Shown here in pieces: positions 38,145 to 47,559 of a stretch of 64,000 bases of DNA (its first letter is position 1; each line of letters starts with the position of its first letter). The notes beneath the pieces were generated by a model that was given only the letters and a program-made list of their open reading frames with translations, did not search any database and was not told the origin of the DNA. The stretch is taken from assembly GCF_004216475.1 (NCBI RefSeq), contig NZ_CP022303.1:4399001-4463000 (forward strand). Reading direction: 5' to 3'. Source of the DNA: Thalassococcus sp. S3 (lineage in GTDB: Bacteria; Pseudomonadota; Alphaproteobacteria; Rhodobacterales; Rhodobacteraceae). A program made the translations under genes and the position numbers.

Positions 38145-39674
38145 TTATTCAATGTCACCAAATGCACGACGCAGACCCGTCCGTGTTTGTGGGCCAAAGA
38201 CAGAGTCGATTGCACCGTCGTAAAAACCACCCCTGGCCAGCCGCTCTTGCAAACCTCTTCGAACCTGGGGTTTGAACGCTCTTGGATTGTTCGTCAGCTC
38301 ATTCAGGACATCCAGATTTCCTGATCGCAAAGCGCGGAACAGGTATTCAGCGGCATCGTCAAGCACCAGATCTACCACGACGCCGTCATCAATTAGCGCA
38401 GCAAGGTTGAACATTGCTTCGGGATGGTCAGCGTCCGCAGCCGCTTTGAAATAGTCGATCCCCTTTGTTGCGGAGCGTGGCAGGCCCATGCCGCCTTGGT
38501 AATTTAGAAACCCTAGATCGTTCAGTGCATCGCCGAAGTTCTTTTCCGCTGCGTCCGTGTAAAGAGCGAGAGCGACTTGGATGTCCTGCTCCACGCCGAT
38601 ACCGAGTTCGAACAGTTTTCCCAGCTCGTACGTTGCTTCTGGGTCGCCAAGTTCAGAGGCCTTGCGGAGCAATACAGAGGCTCCCAGTGGGTCGAATGTC
38701 GACGCTTCCGAGTTTAGCTTCATATAGGCGAGTGCTTTTAGAGCACGTTCATCGCCTTCGGCGGCCAATACTTCCAACTGCTCGAATTGAGAGGTTGAGA
38801 GCGAGGCCCACGCCGCCTTACGCTGCAGATTTTCCAGCAGATTGCTGTTGGCGCTGGCGCCGGCGAGAAAGTATGGGTTGCCCGAAAGAGAGCCATAGGT
38901 ATGCGGCACTTGCACGCCGCGTGTTCGAGTAGCTACCAAATCGCGCAGCTTGCGAAAGGCCAGTCCGATCTCAAGGTTCGGCTCTTCGAGAATTCTCGCT
39001 AGGGCAATTGCATAAGGGCTGTGGTTGTCACCAAGATCGTCTAATGCAACCTGGCCAGCCGCAGCAGCAAATGAGATTAGCGTTCCGCGCTTTGATGGCG
39101 GTACAGTCAGGCCGCCGGATACGCCTGATGTCAGGCTAAATGTCTCGCTAGATTGAACAGATGGCGATGTAATGGTGCTGGACGCGCCAAACGGATCTGT
39201 ACGACACGCATCCAACGCAACGATCCGCAATTGGCGTGCGCGGCTTACGGATTGGGTCAAATGGTCGAGGGAGATAGCTGTTTGCGATGCAATCGCACGA
39301 TTCTGAGCCGCGGTGTCGGCAGTTGCCAGATAGTTCTTTCCCTCAAACTCAAAGCCATGCCCGGAAAAATAAATCAAAGACACATCGGCGATTTCGGATG
39401 CGGTGGCGAAGGTTTCAAGCGCATTGTTCAGCTCGTCCTTTGACGCGTTCACCACCAGTTTCACGTCAAAGTTCAATGCACTGAGTGTGTCCGTGATTAG
39501 CTGCGCATCACCCGTTGGGTTCGGTAAGGTCTCCAAGTTATTATAATCGCCAATGCCGATGACAAGGGCGATGCGTGTTTCCGCCGCGTTTGCCAACGCG
39601 GACCCCGCAACAATACAAAATAGAAATGGACTGACTGCAACTAGTAATACTCTCCACACAGCGACAACACCCAT
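38145..39674 (-). CDS. Caspase-like peptidase with SEL1 repeats, secreted
   Basis: 509 residues. A signal peptide (about 1-30) is followed by a C14 caspase p20-like domain beginning 'TRIALVIGIGDYNNLETLPNPTGDA', with the catalytic His in 'IYFSGHGFEF' (H106) and the Cys in 'VALDACRTDPF' (C157). Residues about 325-450 form SEL1-like repeats ('GDPEATYELGKLFELGIGV...'), and the last ~45 resemble a peptidoglycan-binding motif ('GGFYDGAIDSVFGPQTRTGLRRAF'). Bacterial caspase homologues of this layout act in the periplasm or at the envelope; the substrate is unknown. Co-directional with the secreted-protein gene after it. Confidence 0.85.
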   Translation of the reverse strand: MGVVAVWRVLLVAVSPFLFCIVAGSALANAAETRIALVIGIGDYNNLETLPNPTGDAQLITDTLSALNFDVKLVVNASKDELNNALETFATASEIADVSLIYFSGHGFEFEGKNYLATADTAAQNRAIASQTAISLDHLTQSVSRARQLRIVALDACRTDPFGASSTITSPSVQSSETFSLTSGVSGGLTVPPSKRGTLISFAAAAGQVALDDLGDNHSPYAIALARILEEPNLEIGLAFRKLRDLVATRTRGVQVPHTYGSLSGNPYFLAGASANSNLLENLQRKAAWASLSTSQFEQLEVLAAEGDERALKALAYMKLNSEASTFDPLGASVLLRKASELGDPEATYELGKLFELGIGVEQDIQVALALYTDAAEKNFGDALNDLGFLNYQGGMGLPRSATKGIDYFKAAADADHPEAMFNLAALIDDGVVVDLVLDDAAEYLFRALRSGNLDVLNELTNNPRAFKPQVRRGLQERLARGGFYDGAIDSVFGPQTRTGLRRAFGDIE

Positions 39675-39881
39675 GAATGCGCCTCACATAATTGACTGTG
39701 AGGCTAGAGGCTTTGGAGTATCGATCCAAGAAAATTCGCGTCTTCGCGGGGCCGCCACTATTCGGGCGAGCTGAGGCGTAGGCCCTCACCTGGCAATGTC
39801 TGCTTACGGGCAGCCGCGATACAGCATTGAACCGCATGCTCAGCGTCCGGTTAGGGCCGTCCTAACGAACGGCCCATATGT

Positions 39882-40514
39882 CTAGATTTCAATAGTTTCT
39901 GCGATAGCCAAAGCATCTTCGAGCTCGACACCCAGATATCGGACAGTGCTGTCCATTTTGGTATGACCCAGCAGAAGCTGAACGGCACGCAGGTTGCCGG
40001 TCTTCTTGTAGATCTGCGTCACTTTGGTCCGGCGCATCGAATGCGTGCCATAGGCGCTTGCCTCTAGACCAATCGACATGAGCCAGTCTCGGACAATCCG
40101 AGCATACTGTCTCGTCGAGATGTGCAGGCGTTCGTGAAACCGGCCGCGCCAAAGATACTCGGATCCGACCATGAGGTCGTCTTCCATCCACTTCTCGACG
40201 GAAGCGCGTGTCCCTTCCGATATCTCAAACCGGACTGGCTTTTGTGTCTTGCTCTGCAGCACGGAAGCGCGCTCTTTGATCTGACCAGACGCCATAACGT
40301 CAACGACTTTCATCTTCACCAGATCACAGCCGCGAAGCTTACTGTCGATCGCCATGTTAAACAGAGCGAGATCGCGATGGTTTTTTGCTAGTTCGAGCCG
40401 AACTCGGATCGCCCAGACATGCTTTGGCTCCAGCGGGCGTTTTTGTCCAACGATGCGGCCCTTATTCCAGGCAGGACGAAGCGTCCGAATGGCAGGTAAG
40501 TTTGGTGTTTCCAT
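39882..40514 (-). CDS. Small tyrosine recombinase/integrase
   Basis: 210 residues from the ATG at 40514. Catalytic residues: Arg in 'AIDSKLRGCDLVKMKV', Lys in 'SKTQKPVRFEI', His-x-x-Arg in 'GTHSMRRTKVTQIYK', His in 'LLGHTKMDSTVRYLGV' and the Tyr of the same motif. It lacks the usual N-terminal arm-binding domain, as in the short stand-alone integrases found in alphaproteobacterial islands. It may move the island or a smaller segment. Confidence 0.85.
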   Translation of the reverse strand: METPNLPAIRTLRPAWNKGRIVGQKRPLEPKHVWAIRVRLELAKNHRDLALFNMAIDSKLRGCDLVKMKVVDVMASGQIKERASVLQSKTQKPVRFEISEGTRASVEKWMEDDLMVGSEYLWRGRFHERLHISTRQYARIVRDWLMSIGLEASAYGTHSMRRTKVTQIYKKTGNLRAVQLLLGHTKMDSTVRYLGVELEDALAIAETIEI

Positions 40515-40690
40515 GACTGATCCTCCGATCCGCCTTTCCCTCCCAAAACGACAACCCAACGCTGACACGGCAACTTAACATCAAAGCTCAAATCCTCAGA
40601 ATTGCCAGTTAGCGCCGCACCGCTCGGTCCATTTCCAAAAAAATTAACTTCAAACTGTGAAGATCAGCGTATCTCCATCAGAGGCTGGTC

Positions 40691-41074
40691 ATGGCGCTTG
40701 ATACACCTTTTGTCCGCTTCCTTCGGTCTGGCGGCAAATCAGAATTCACGGTCAGTCTACATCGACTGAACCGAGCGCCTGAGCGGAAGGAAACGTCATT
40801 CAATCTGGAACCGCATTTCCAGGGATTTCTGGAGCTGCTGGAAGACGCCGATGCGGGCAATGCGGCATTTCTGGATGACCGATTGGGCGATACTGACAGT
40901 TACAACTCCGGGCCACTGAAGCAGCGGTTCTATGATGAATTTGAGGCCCGCGTTACCGCGACGCTGGCCGTCTATGAACGTGAAGGCCATGCTGGGGCCG
41001 AGATAGCATCTTTGATCGAAGTGGACATCACTGCGACTGAATCCTGGCTTTTGCGTCGGTTTGAGAACAATTGA
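40691..41074 (+). CDS. Hypothetical protein upstream of MuF toxin
   Basis: 127 residues, start GGTCATG-type context with little Shine-Dalgarno. Acidic and helical ('HFQGFLELLEDADAGNAAFLDDRLGDTDSYNSGPLKQRFYDEFEARV'). No family recognised. Its TGA overlaps the TTG start of the MuF-like gene (translational coupling), so it probably works with it. Confidence 0.5.
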   Translation: MALDTPFVRFLRSGGKSEFTVSLHRLNRAPERKETSFNLEPHFQGFLELLEDADAGNAAFLDDRLGDTDSYNSGPLKQRFYDEFEARVTATLAVYEREGHAGAEIASLIEVDITATESWLLRRFENN

Positions 41075-42318
41075 ACGAAGCGCGGCAGCGGGCAGCGGGT
41101 GTCACGCATTACATCTGGCGGTCTGCTGATGACTCAAAAGTCCGGTCCAGCCATGCCGAGCGGGATGACCGCGTATTTCCGTGGGATCACGGCTTTCCCG
41201 ACGGTTTGCCTGGTGCAGCGCATAATTGCCGGTGCTATGCAGAACCCGCCATCATCAACGGCCAAATTATTCTAACAGGTCGTCCGGTGTCGCCGGATCT
41301 GGCGGATCGCATATCAGATGCACAAGACAGGGGCCTCGCGCGCGCCGGTGAGGACGCATTGGTTGGCACGGTCACGGGCATCTATGATGTGCTGCGTTTT
41401 TCCTACCTCGGTTACCGGCGTCTGTTTGGTGTCAGCGCGGATGAGGAAGAACAGGAGCGGCTGACCGCGCGCCAGAATATCCTTGATGCGCTGGAGCGAT
41501 TGGCCGAGCTGGATCGTGAAATGGCCGAGCAGATCGCCGAGGAAGCTGTTGCCCATTTCGAGGCGCTGCACGCAGAGCTTCGCTTGCTTGATCTTGAATA
41601 CCGCCTCGGCTTGACCCGTGAAGAGGCTTTGCTGGGCGCCTACGAAGACGTGGCCTACCTCGATGCGTCGGTTTTACTGGGTGGGACGGTCTTTACGGCT
41701 GGTGCGGCGAAGCTCGGGGTCAATTTGACTCGTCTGCGGCCGACAGCAGTTCTCAAAACCCTACGCGCTGCTCGCACGCGGTTGGATGATATTATCAACA
41801 CGCGCCGCCGCGAAGTCGATGCGCTCGTTGCGAGCCGTTTTGCAGAGCTGGAGGCACAGGGGCACGGGCCACAACGGCACGAGGGAGCGGTGACGCGCCA
41901 GATGCTTGAAGATCGGGTTATGCGTGGTTTCGATCCGATGACAGGAAGGAGGACAAATGGTGTCACCGGCGGTACTCACCCCCTGAGCCGCAGAGCGACA
42001 AGAATAACCAGCGAAGCAGATTTCGTTGCTGCTGAAGCGTTTATCCGTAGATCGTCAGAGTATCGGTCTTCAAGAGATGCGGCGTTTTCTCTGGCCGGTC
42101 GTGGTCGACCAAGATTTGAAGTTGTCCTGCCTATCGAGGATGTCGTTGGCCCTGACTATGCGAGCGCAGTCGAAGGGGTAAGAAGGATAGGTAGTTTCAA
42201 CAACCCCCAAGGAATCGTGCCGATTGATTTTAAGGGTGGGCAGGTGAAAGCTGTCTATGAACTTACTCCAGACGGGGAGCCTGTTTTGGTTACATTATTT
42301 CCGATTGGGGGAACCTGA
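41071..42318 (+). CDS. MuF-type phage-head protein with C-terminal toxin-like domain
   Basis: 415 residues from TTG 41071. The first ~60 residues ('EARQRAAGVTHYIWRSADDS...RVFPWDHGFPDGLPGAAHNCRCYAEP') are the C-terminal part of a Mu gpF/SPP1 gp7 minor head domain; the upstream half of that domain is missing. A long helical linker with 'AQEDRG'-type charged repeats follows. The last ~100 residues ('GGTHPLSRRATRITSEADF...PVLVTLFPIGGT') look like a compact beta-rich effector domain and fit the position of toxins fused to MuF proteins in temperate phages. The catalytic activity cannot be named; an RNase A-like fold is only a guess. Gene is immediately followed by a small acidic gene. Confidence 0.65.
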   Translation: MNEARQRAAGVTHYIWRSADDSKVRSSHAERDDRVFPWDHGFPDGLPGAAHNCRCYAEPAIINGQIILTGRPVSPDLADRISDAQDRGLARAGEDALVGTVTGIYDVLRFSYLGYRRLFGVSADEEEQERLTARQNILDALERLAELDREMAEQIAEEAVAHFEALHAELRLLDLEYRLGLTREEALLGAYEDVAYLDASVLLGGTVFTAGAAKLGVNLTRLRPTAVLKTLRAARTRLDDIINTRRREVDALVASRFAELEAQGHGPQRHEGAVTRQMLEDRVMRGFDPMTGRRTNGVTGGTHPLSRRATRITSEADFVAAEAFIRRSSEYRSSRDAAFSLAGRGRPRFEVVLPIEDVVGPDYASAVEGVRRIGSFNNPQGIVPIDFKGGQVKAVYELTPDGEPVLVTLFPIGGT

Positions 42319-42608
42319 TGACCCGCATAGACCTCAAAACCGAAGCGTGGCTGTCTGACATCGGGCTGTATTGCGGGGGTAACACATATGACCCCAAAAA
42401 ACTACGACAGGTCACTGCAGACAAATCGGAGTGGTCTGAACGCTTAAAGCGCAACTTTGAGTACGTCCTAAACGCGCGACAGCTAAGTGCTTTGGACTAC
42501 GAAGAGAAGGTCGATATTGAGTTTGCAAGTGACGACCAGCTCTACGGTTACCTTCAGCGGTTGTACGCTTATCTTTTTGAGGATGGCCCGTTCCCGGAAT
42601 GGAATTGA
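42318..42608 (+). CDS. Putative immunity protein
   Basis: 96 residues, start codon overlapping the stop of the MuF-toxin gene by one base (TGATG). Size, acidity ('FEDGPFPEWN' tail) and position directly after a polymorphic toxin gene are what immunity genes show. No domain recognised. Inferred, not proven. Confidence 0.55.
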   Translation: MTRIDLKTEAWLSDIGLYCGGNTYDPKKLRQVTADKSEWSERLKRNFEYVLNARQLSALDYEEKVDIEFASDDQLYGYLQRLYAYLFEDGPFPEWN

Positions 42609-42816
42609 AGGCATTGGCGCGTAACGAGAGCATGGCTCTAGCCTAAGCGAATGTCCGCTTTGCGGGCGCCACTGCAGCATCCAGCATTAGTCCTGAAAGT
42701 CCGGTTGCGGCCGTGGTCAACCGCAGAGTAAAACCCTGTCGACTTTGAAACCTGCCTTTCGAGCGTTTATCTCAAAACCACTCGCATCAACCTGGATTAA
42801 GATCTTGCTTCGCCCC

Positions 42817-44652
42817 ATGGCCGTACGCCCCACTTCGCGCCCTCGTGAGACGCTAATTTCCCTCGTGTCGCGCACGGCGGCGATGATAGGTCTTTCAACG
42901 TGGGAGCTCACAGCGGAACTGGCGTTGGCGCAGAAACCACTCATCGCCGTTGAGGATGCAAGCGTTGACCAAATTTCTGAGGTCCTCGGCCTTAGTTCGG
43001 CAGAGCGCGCGTCCCTGGTTTCCTGGACCCCTCAACCGTTGGAGGGGGTGCGGATGCGATTTCGCGGCGAGTCCGTCGTGTCCCGCGCTGTGATGAATCC
43101 TACTGTTCGTGGCTGCCCCTGTTGCCTTCGAGAGGATACCAAGCAATCCCAGTTTGAAACCGTGGATGGAATGGTCATGCGCGGCGACTGGCAGTTTCGA
43201 CATTTGGCTGTATGCATTCGCCATGCATCTCCATTGGTGCCACTTTGGACCGCAAAACGGGTCGCTGACCGGTACGACTTCGCAACTCAATTGCGGAGAA
43301 TAAAGGCAGACCTGATAGAAGGGCGACTAGATGCGGCGACTTGCGAAGTCACCAGTTATGACAAGTGGATCGACCAACGCTTGGAGACCGGACAGGATGA
43401 AACTTGGCTGGCAAACCACAGCATCGATATCGCGGCGCAATTCTGCGAGCTTCTCGGCGCGGAACTCGTTCGACGAGATCTAGCTCCGAAAAGTGCTCCG
43501 AGGTCGGCTGGCTTCGAGGTTGCGAGCCAAGGGCCAGCGTCCATAAAGAACGCATTCCACGTTTTGGCAAAACGAGCGTCCGGCCCACACGATGAGATGC
43601 GCAGCGCGTTCGGTCGGCTTTATGACTAGCTTGCCAGTACTGCCGCAAATGACCCGCGTTACGATCCGTTCCGCAACTTGCTTCGCGAGGTCGCTTTGAA
43701 CATCTGGGCCTTTTCTCCCGGGAGCAAGCTGCTTGGGCATACGTTGAAGGCGCGCCGAATGCACTCGGTTCTTACTGTAGCCACCGAGGTCGGTGTATCG
43801 CCCGCTCGAATGCGCGGCCTCCTGGTGTCGGAAGGCGTGATTGATGCTGACGATGAGCGTAACGATGCGCGGCTCACCTTCCCCTCGGCCGAAGTCGATG
43901 ACCTCATGAACGTGTTTGAACAACTCGTTGGATCGAAGGAGATGCAACGACGCTTGGGTTGCGGCGAACAGCAGCTCGAAGCACTGGTCGAGGCAGGGAT
44001 CTTGGCGCCTCGGTTCCCGTCCGATGTCACTAGACGGCCCTGGAATCCAGCCGATGCCGAGGCATTCCTGGGAGGGCTCTATGCCAACGCGCAAGACACT
44101 CCAGCAGGAGACCAGGCATGGAAGCAGGTCCATCGCGCTTCGGTGCGCTGTCGTGTGAAGATCAACAAGGTATTGGAACCGATTTGGGACGGTGCGCTTT
44201 CAGTTGGTCGGAGGCATGACCTTCGCGGATGCGCTTCGGTGTTTGTCCGCAGATCCGAGGTCGATGTGCTTTTACGGCCGGAACGCCCTAACCATCGCAC
44301 CCTGTCAGAATTTGCATCCGAAGTCGGCTTGAATAAGCACCGGGAACTTCGCCTGCTGGTGGATCACGGTCATGCGCCAATAACGGTCCTCTACAACCCT
44401 CAAACACACCGACGGGACCGCTACGTTACCGAGGATGATACCGCCGCATTTCACTCGCGGTTTACGACGCTCAAGCTTCTCTCCGCGAGGCTTGGCCAAA
44501 GCAGCCGTTCCATCTCACAGCGTCTGAAGGCGGCCGGAATCGAGAGGTTTCAGCCCGGCGAAACCGACTTTGGCCCAGTGTACCTCTTGGCAGACGTTGA
44601 ACTTGTTCCGCATGGACTTGTGTCTCGGGATCTGGTCTCGAAATGGGACTGA
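42817..44652 (+). pseudogene. TniQ-family target selector, interrupted by one amber stop
   Basis: About 611 codons in a single frame from ATG 42817 to 44652, with one TAG at 43627-43629. The first part begins 'RPTSRPRETLISLVSRTAAMIGLSTW' and has the TniQ zinc-binding block 'CPCCLREDTK' and 'HLAVCIRHASPLVPLW'. The second part, 'LLREVALNIWAFSPGSKLLG...', reads on in phase and contains HTH-like repeats. TniQ/TnsD proteins bind the target site and recruit TnsC. It is 17 kb from the tnsABC operon and on the other strand, so either it belongs to a second element or the cargo lies between them. Confidence 0.75.
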
Positions 44653-44937
44653 ACGGCGATCGTATCGGTTGCCGATAGTTCGGAGAAGCAGACCTCTGCG
44701 ACTTGCGCAGCGAAGGCCCTAAATGAGCCCATACCTACTGAATGCTGCACTACGCACGAACGTCCGGTTCTCAAAAGGTGGGCAAAATGTGACAAAATCA
44801 AGCTGGGTTTTGCTCGGGATTTTTACCACAAGGCTTTCCAGAGAATTGGTTGAACTGGCGGTGAGTGAAAAATCTACCGCTTTGAGATGTTTTCTGCCAG
44901 TCAAAACACAAATCGAAGACAACTAATTTTCGGAAAT

Positions 44938-45357
44938 CTATGTCGACTTTGACTCATCCTTAAAGAGCTTGAAGAAGCAAGTCGTCAAGAAAGCACCAAA
45001 AGCGGTTTCAACAGCAGCGACCGCAGCAGGTAGCGATTGCTCATCTACAATAAAGCCGCTTGTGAAACCAGTGACTACGAAAATGATTCCCACGCAATAT
45101 GCGGCAAGCAAAGCGAATACGATGTAAACGAAGGCACTTGAGGCTTTCTTTGTACTGCGCTGTCGTTCAACTCCGAGGTCTTGAACAACTATCCCGACGT
45201 AAGCGCCGAAAACAGGTAGGAAAACCGCCAACGTTGACACGTACGTGCCAAAGTCGGTTACATAGTTGCGTAGGTATACGGCTGCACCCAAAACAAACAG
45301 AATATGTAGCGTTACGACCGACATTGCCAGTAATGATCTAAGTGAGGAGATGCGCAT
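44938..45357 (-). CDS. Four-helix membrane protein
   Basis: 139 residues with about four transmembrane segments (near residues 10-32, 45-62, 74-96, 108-125). No family recognised. The gene directly follows the SH3-domain gene and reads in the same direction, so they may be co-transcribed. Confidence 0.55.
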   Translation of the reverse strand: MRISSLRSLLAMSVVTLHILFVLGAAVYLRNYVTDFGTYVSTLAVFLPVFGAYVGIVVQDLGVERQRSTKKASSAFVYIVFALLAAYCVGIIFVVTGFTSGFIVDEQSLPAAVAAVETAFGAFLTTCFFKLFKDESKST

Positions 45358-45358
45358 G

Positions 45359-46468
45359 TCAGTAGGGGTCGTCCATTAAAGTTCCATCGACCGAAAACGC
45401 AACTCGTTCCATCAAGAATGTACGAAGGTTTTCAAAACCCTCATCGTAGTCCAAAGAAATGAATCCATTAGTTGGCTTCAGACCAGACGTGGGCCACCTT
45501 TTTATTGATGTAATAGGCAGGCCAAAATATAGTTGATAGTCATCGGGTGAGCCATCCCAATGTACGTAGACCTCCCAGAGGCTTCTTTCCCAATGATCGG
45601 TTCGTCCCGTGATAGCGGTCCCAACGGTCAAAAGATCAATGCGAAGTCGCCCATCTTCTGGCAAAACAGAACAGGTTTGGAATTCATTAGTCTCGCAAGC
45701 GGCCGAGGTAGCAGCTTCAATTCCAGAGATTAACTCATTTCTCAGCTCTGTAATGCCAGCACCTCTAAACCTCTCAAACTGAGCTTCCGAAATGCTTATC
45801 ATGCGAGGGGGTGCGCCCGCCTCTCCACCCATTCGTCGTGCACTGGTTACGATGTCAGCCCGACTGCGAAGCCGTAACGTATTCTCGATCTCATATCCTG
45901 GAGTCGATTCAATGCAGTATTGAGTATGCGGGACTTCATCAGGTATCGGCAAATAGTCACCGTAGCATTCGAAAATAGTCTCGAACCTAAGGTTGTTAGA
46001 AAACTCGATGAATGCATCGACCTCGCTCGACCTTACATTGACAACCATCCAGATGGGATCACAACCACCGTCGCCACAATAGAAAGTTCCAATGCATATC
46101 TCCTTCCCCTGTGGATCGTCAAATGCGGCTTCAAGGAATGGCTGGCCACAGAAACGTCCCAAACGGCCAAGTGTAGAAATATCAAATTGGTCTTTATTGG
46201 ATTGAAAAAATTCTTCTCGACTTAGTGTTGATGGACTGTAAACCCAACCTTTGTCTCCGAAGTCATATACAACCTCTAACCAGTTTCCATTCGCACGGAC
46301 AACCTCAATGCTGGTTCCATTATCTAGTCTTTCGATCACTTCAAACGACGTTGAAGGTCCCGCTCTCACGTTCAACCAACCATCCTGCGTATCGTTTATT
46401 GCGCGGAACTCAGCTTTTGCGGATGTTGCGCAGGCGATCGCTATCAGAAAACCTAACAAGAATCTCAC
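45359..46468 (-). CDS. Secreted SH3-domain protein
   Basis: 369 residues. A signal peptide (about 1-19) is followed by a bacterial SH3 domain ('GWLNVRAGPSTSFEVIERLDNGTSIEVVRANGNWLEVVYDFGDKGWV', about 28-80), then a Cys-containing region of unknown family with likely disulfides. SH3b domains often bind peptidoglycan or other envelope polymers. Four-helix membrane protein gene directly downstream. Confidence 0.7.
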   Translation of the reverse strand: MRFLLGFLIAIACATSAKAEFRAINDTQDGWLNVRAGPSTSFEVIERLDNGTSIEVVRANGNWLEVVYDFGDKGWVYSPSTLSREEFFQSNKDQFDISTLGRLGRFCGQPFLEAAFDDPQGKEICIGTFYCGDGGCDPIWMVVNVRSSEVDAFIEFSNNLRFETIFECYGDYLPIPDEVPHTQYCIESTPGYEIENTLRLRSRADIVTSARRMGGEAGAPPRMISISEAQFERFRGAGITELRNELISGIEAATSAACETNEFQTCSVLPEDGRLRIDLLTVGTAITGRTDHWERSLWEVYVHWDGSPDDYQLYFGLPITSIKRWPTSGLKPTNGFISLDYDEGFENLRTFLMERVAFSVDGTLMDDPY

Positions 46469-46881
46469 TAAGAACTCCCTCCCACCGGAGTAAACCTTAG
46501 GTTGTCGGCATCATATCAGTCAACATGCGCTGCGTGATAGGACAACGCCGAGCAAAGGTGAGTGGTGCCTTTGCATCATGTTTTCTAGGTGCGGCGGTCG
46601 AGCGGAATGCAAATTCGTGACCGCCACGCCAATAATCACAGTTTTTGACAGCGCCTAATCTCCCAAGCGGACTTTAGGGCAGACGCAGCGAAAGCGCGCT
46701 CCGTCCGCAGAGTTGAACTTTCAGCGGCCAGCAGCGAATGGCCGCCTTCAGAACCAAGGCCAGTTCGTCCGTTTGTTCGTTGCTTTGCCTCCAATTCATG
46801 ACACCTTTCTTCCAATCCGAGCGATGATCAGTTGCAGAGCGTAACGGCAACGAGAGCTTCACCACTGCAATCCCGCATTTT
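46469..46881. other. Intergenic stretch with no supported gene
   Basis: About 410 bases. One 63-codon minus-strand frame has no motif or ribosome binding site. Composition rises toward GC near 46880 where the next operon ends. Confidence 0.4.
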
Positions 46882-47501
46882 CTACTCTTCCCTGATCCCC
46901 TCGCTTATCTGTTCCGCGGCGCAGATTGCCTGCGCTCGCCAGACCTCGATGGACATCGCGCTGATGCCGTCGGCTTTCCTGCCCCACTTCCGATAGAAAC
47001 CCTCGGGCGTTGAGCGAGCTTCAAGCCGGTACCATCGTGAGACCGTCCTCGCCCATCTGAAGTCGGTATCGAGACCGCAGAGCGGTGATGTCCGGATCAT
47101 CGGTCCGATTGACGCGGGATGGCTGCCGACCTCACCGACGAGATGCGCCGAGGTGCCATACTCCGACCTGATCGGCACCCAGCCCGACAGTACGGGGGCT
47201 TTGGCAAGATCATTCTTATTGGGCCGATAACCGCCAGCTCGAGCGACCGCAGGCGCATGCGGGTGGTGATGAGGCGCCACGCATCCTCTGCCGCAAGCAC
47301 CCACTCCAACGGGAGAGTATACTGGGCGTCGCCGATCGTGAATGGTTCGATCTTGCGGGCGACCTCCAGGATCAGCGCCATCAAGTCGGGGGCAACGTCG
47401 TCCCATCGGACAAGCGTTCCGTCTCCATATCCGTCAACCCAGACCGGCCTGACCGCCCTCAGTTTGTCGAGGAGCGCGTGGTATCCATCATTCGGATCCA
47501 T
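46882..47501 (-). pseudogene. DUF6634-like small protein, frameshifted
   Basis: The frame starts at ATG 47501 ('MDPNDGYHALLDKLRAVRPVWVDGYG') and runs to about 47225, then continues in another minus frame from 'RPNKNDLAKAPVLSGWVPIRSEYGTS' to 46882 ('RMAQAICAAEQISEGIREE'-like end). Joining them gives ~200 residues. It resembles an uncharacterised alphaproteobacterial family I recall as DUF6634. The change lies near 47210-47240. Third gene of the AAA+/phosphoesterase operon. Confidence 0.5.
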
Positions 47502-47559
47502 GACGGCTCTCCCAGATGCAAGCCTCGCGCAGGTAGGACGTCGATGCACCCACCAATTC

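Noticed and set aside
25779..44652. Stop-codon reassignment or selenocysteine/pyrrolysine recoding in island genes
   Set aside because: All three stop codons occur inside frames, no recoding signals were seen, and ordinary genes in the same region end normally.
44723..44926. 67-codon plus-strand frame after the TniQ pseudogene
   Set aside because: No motif, no ribosome binding site, similar-size frame on the other strand; not supported.
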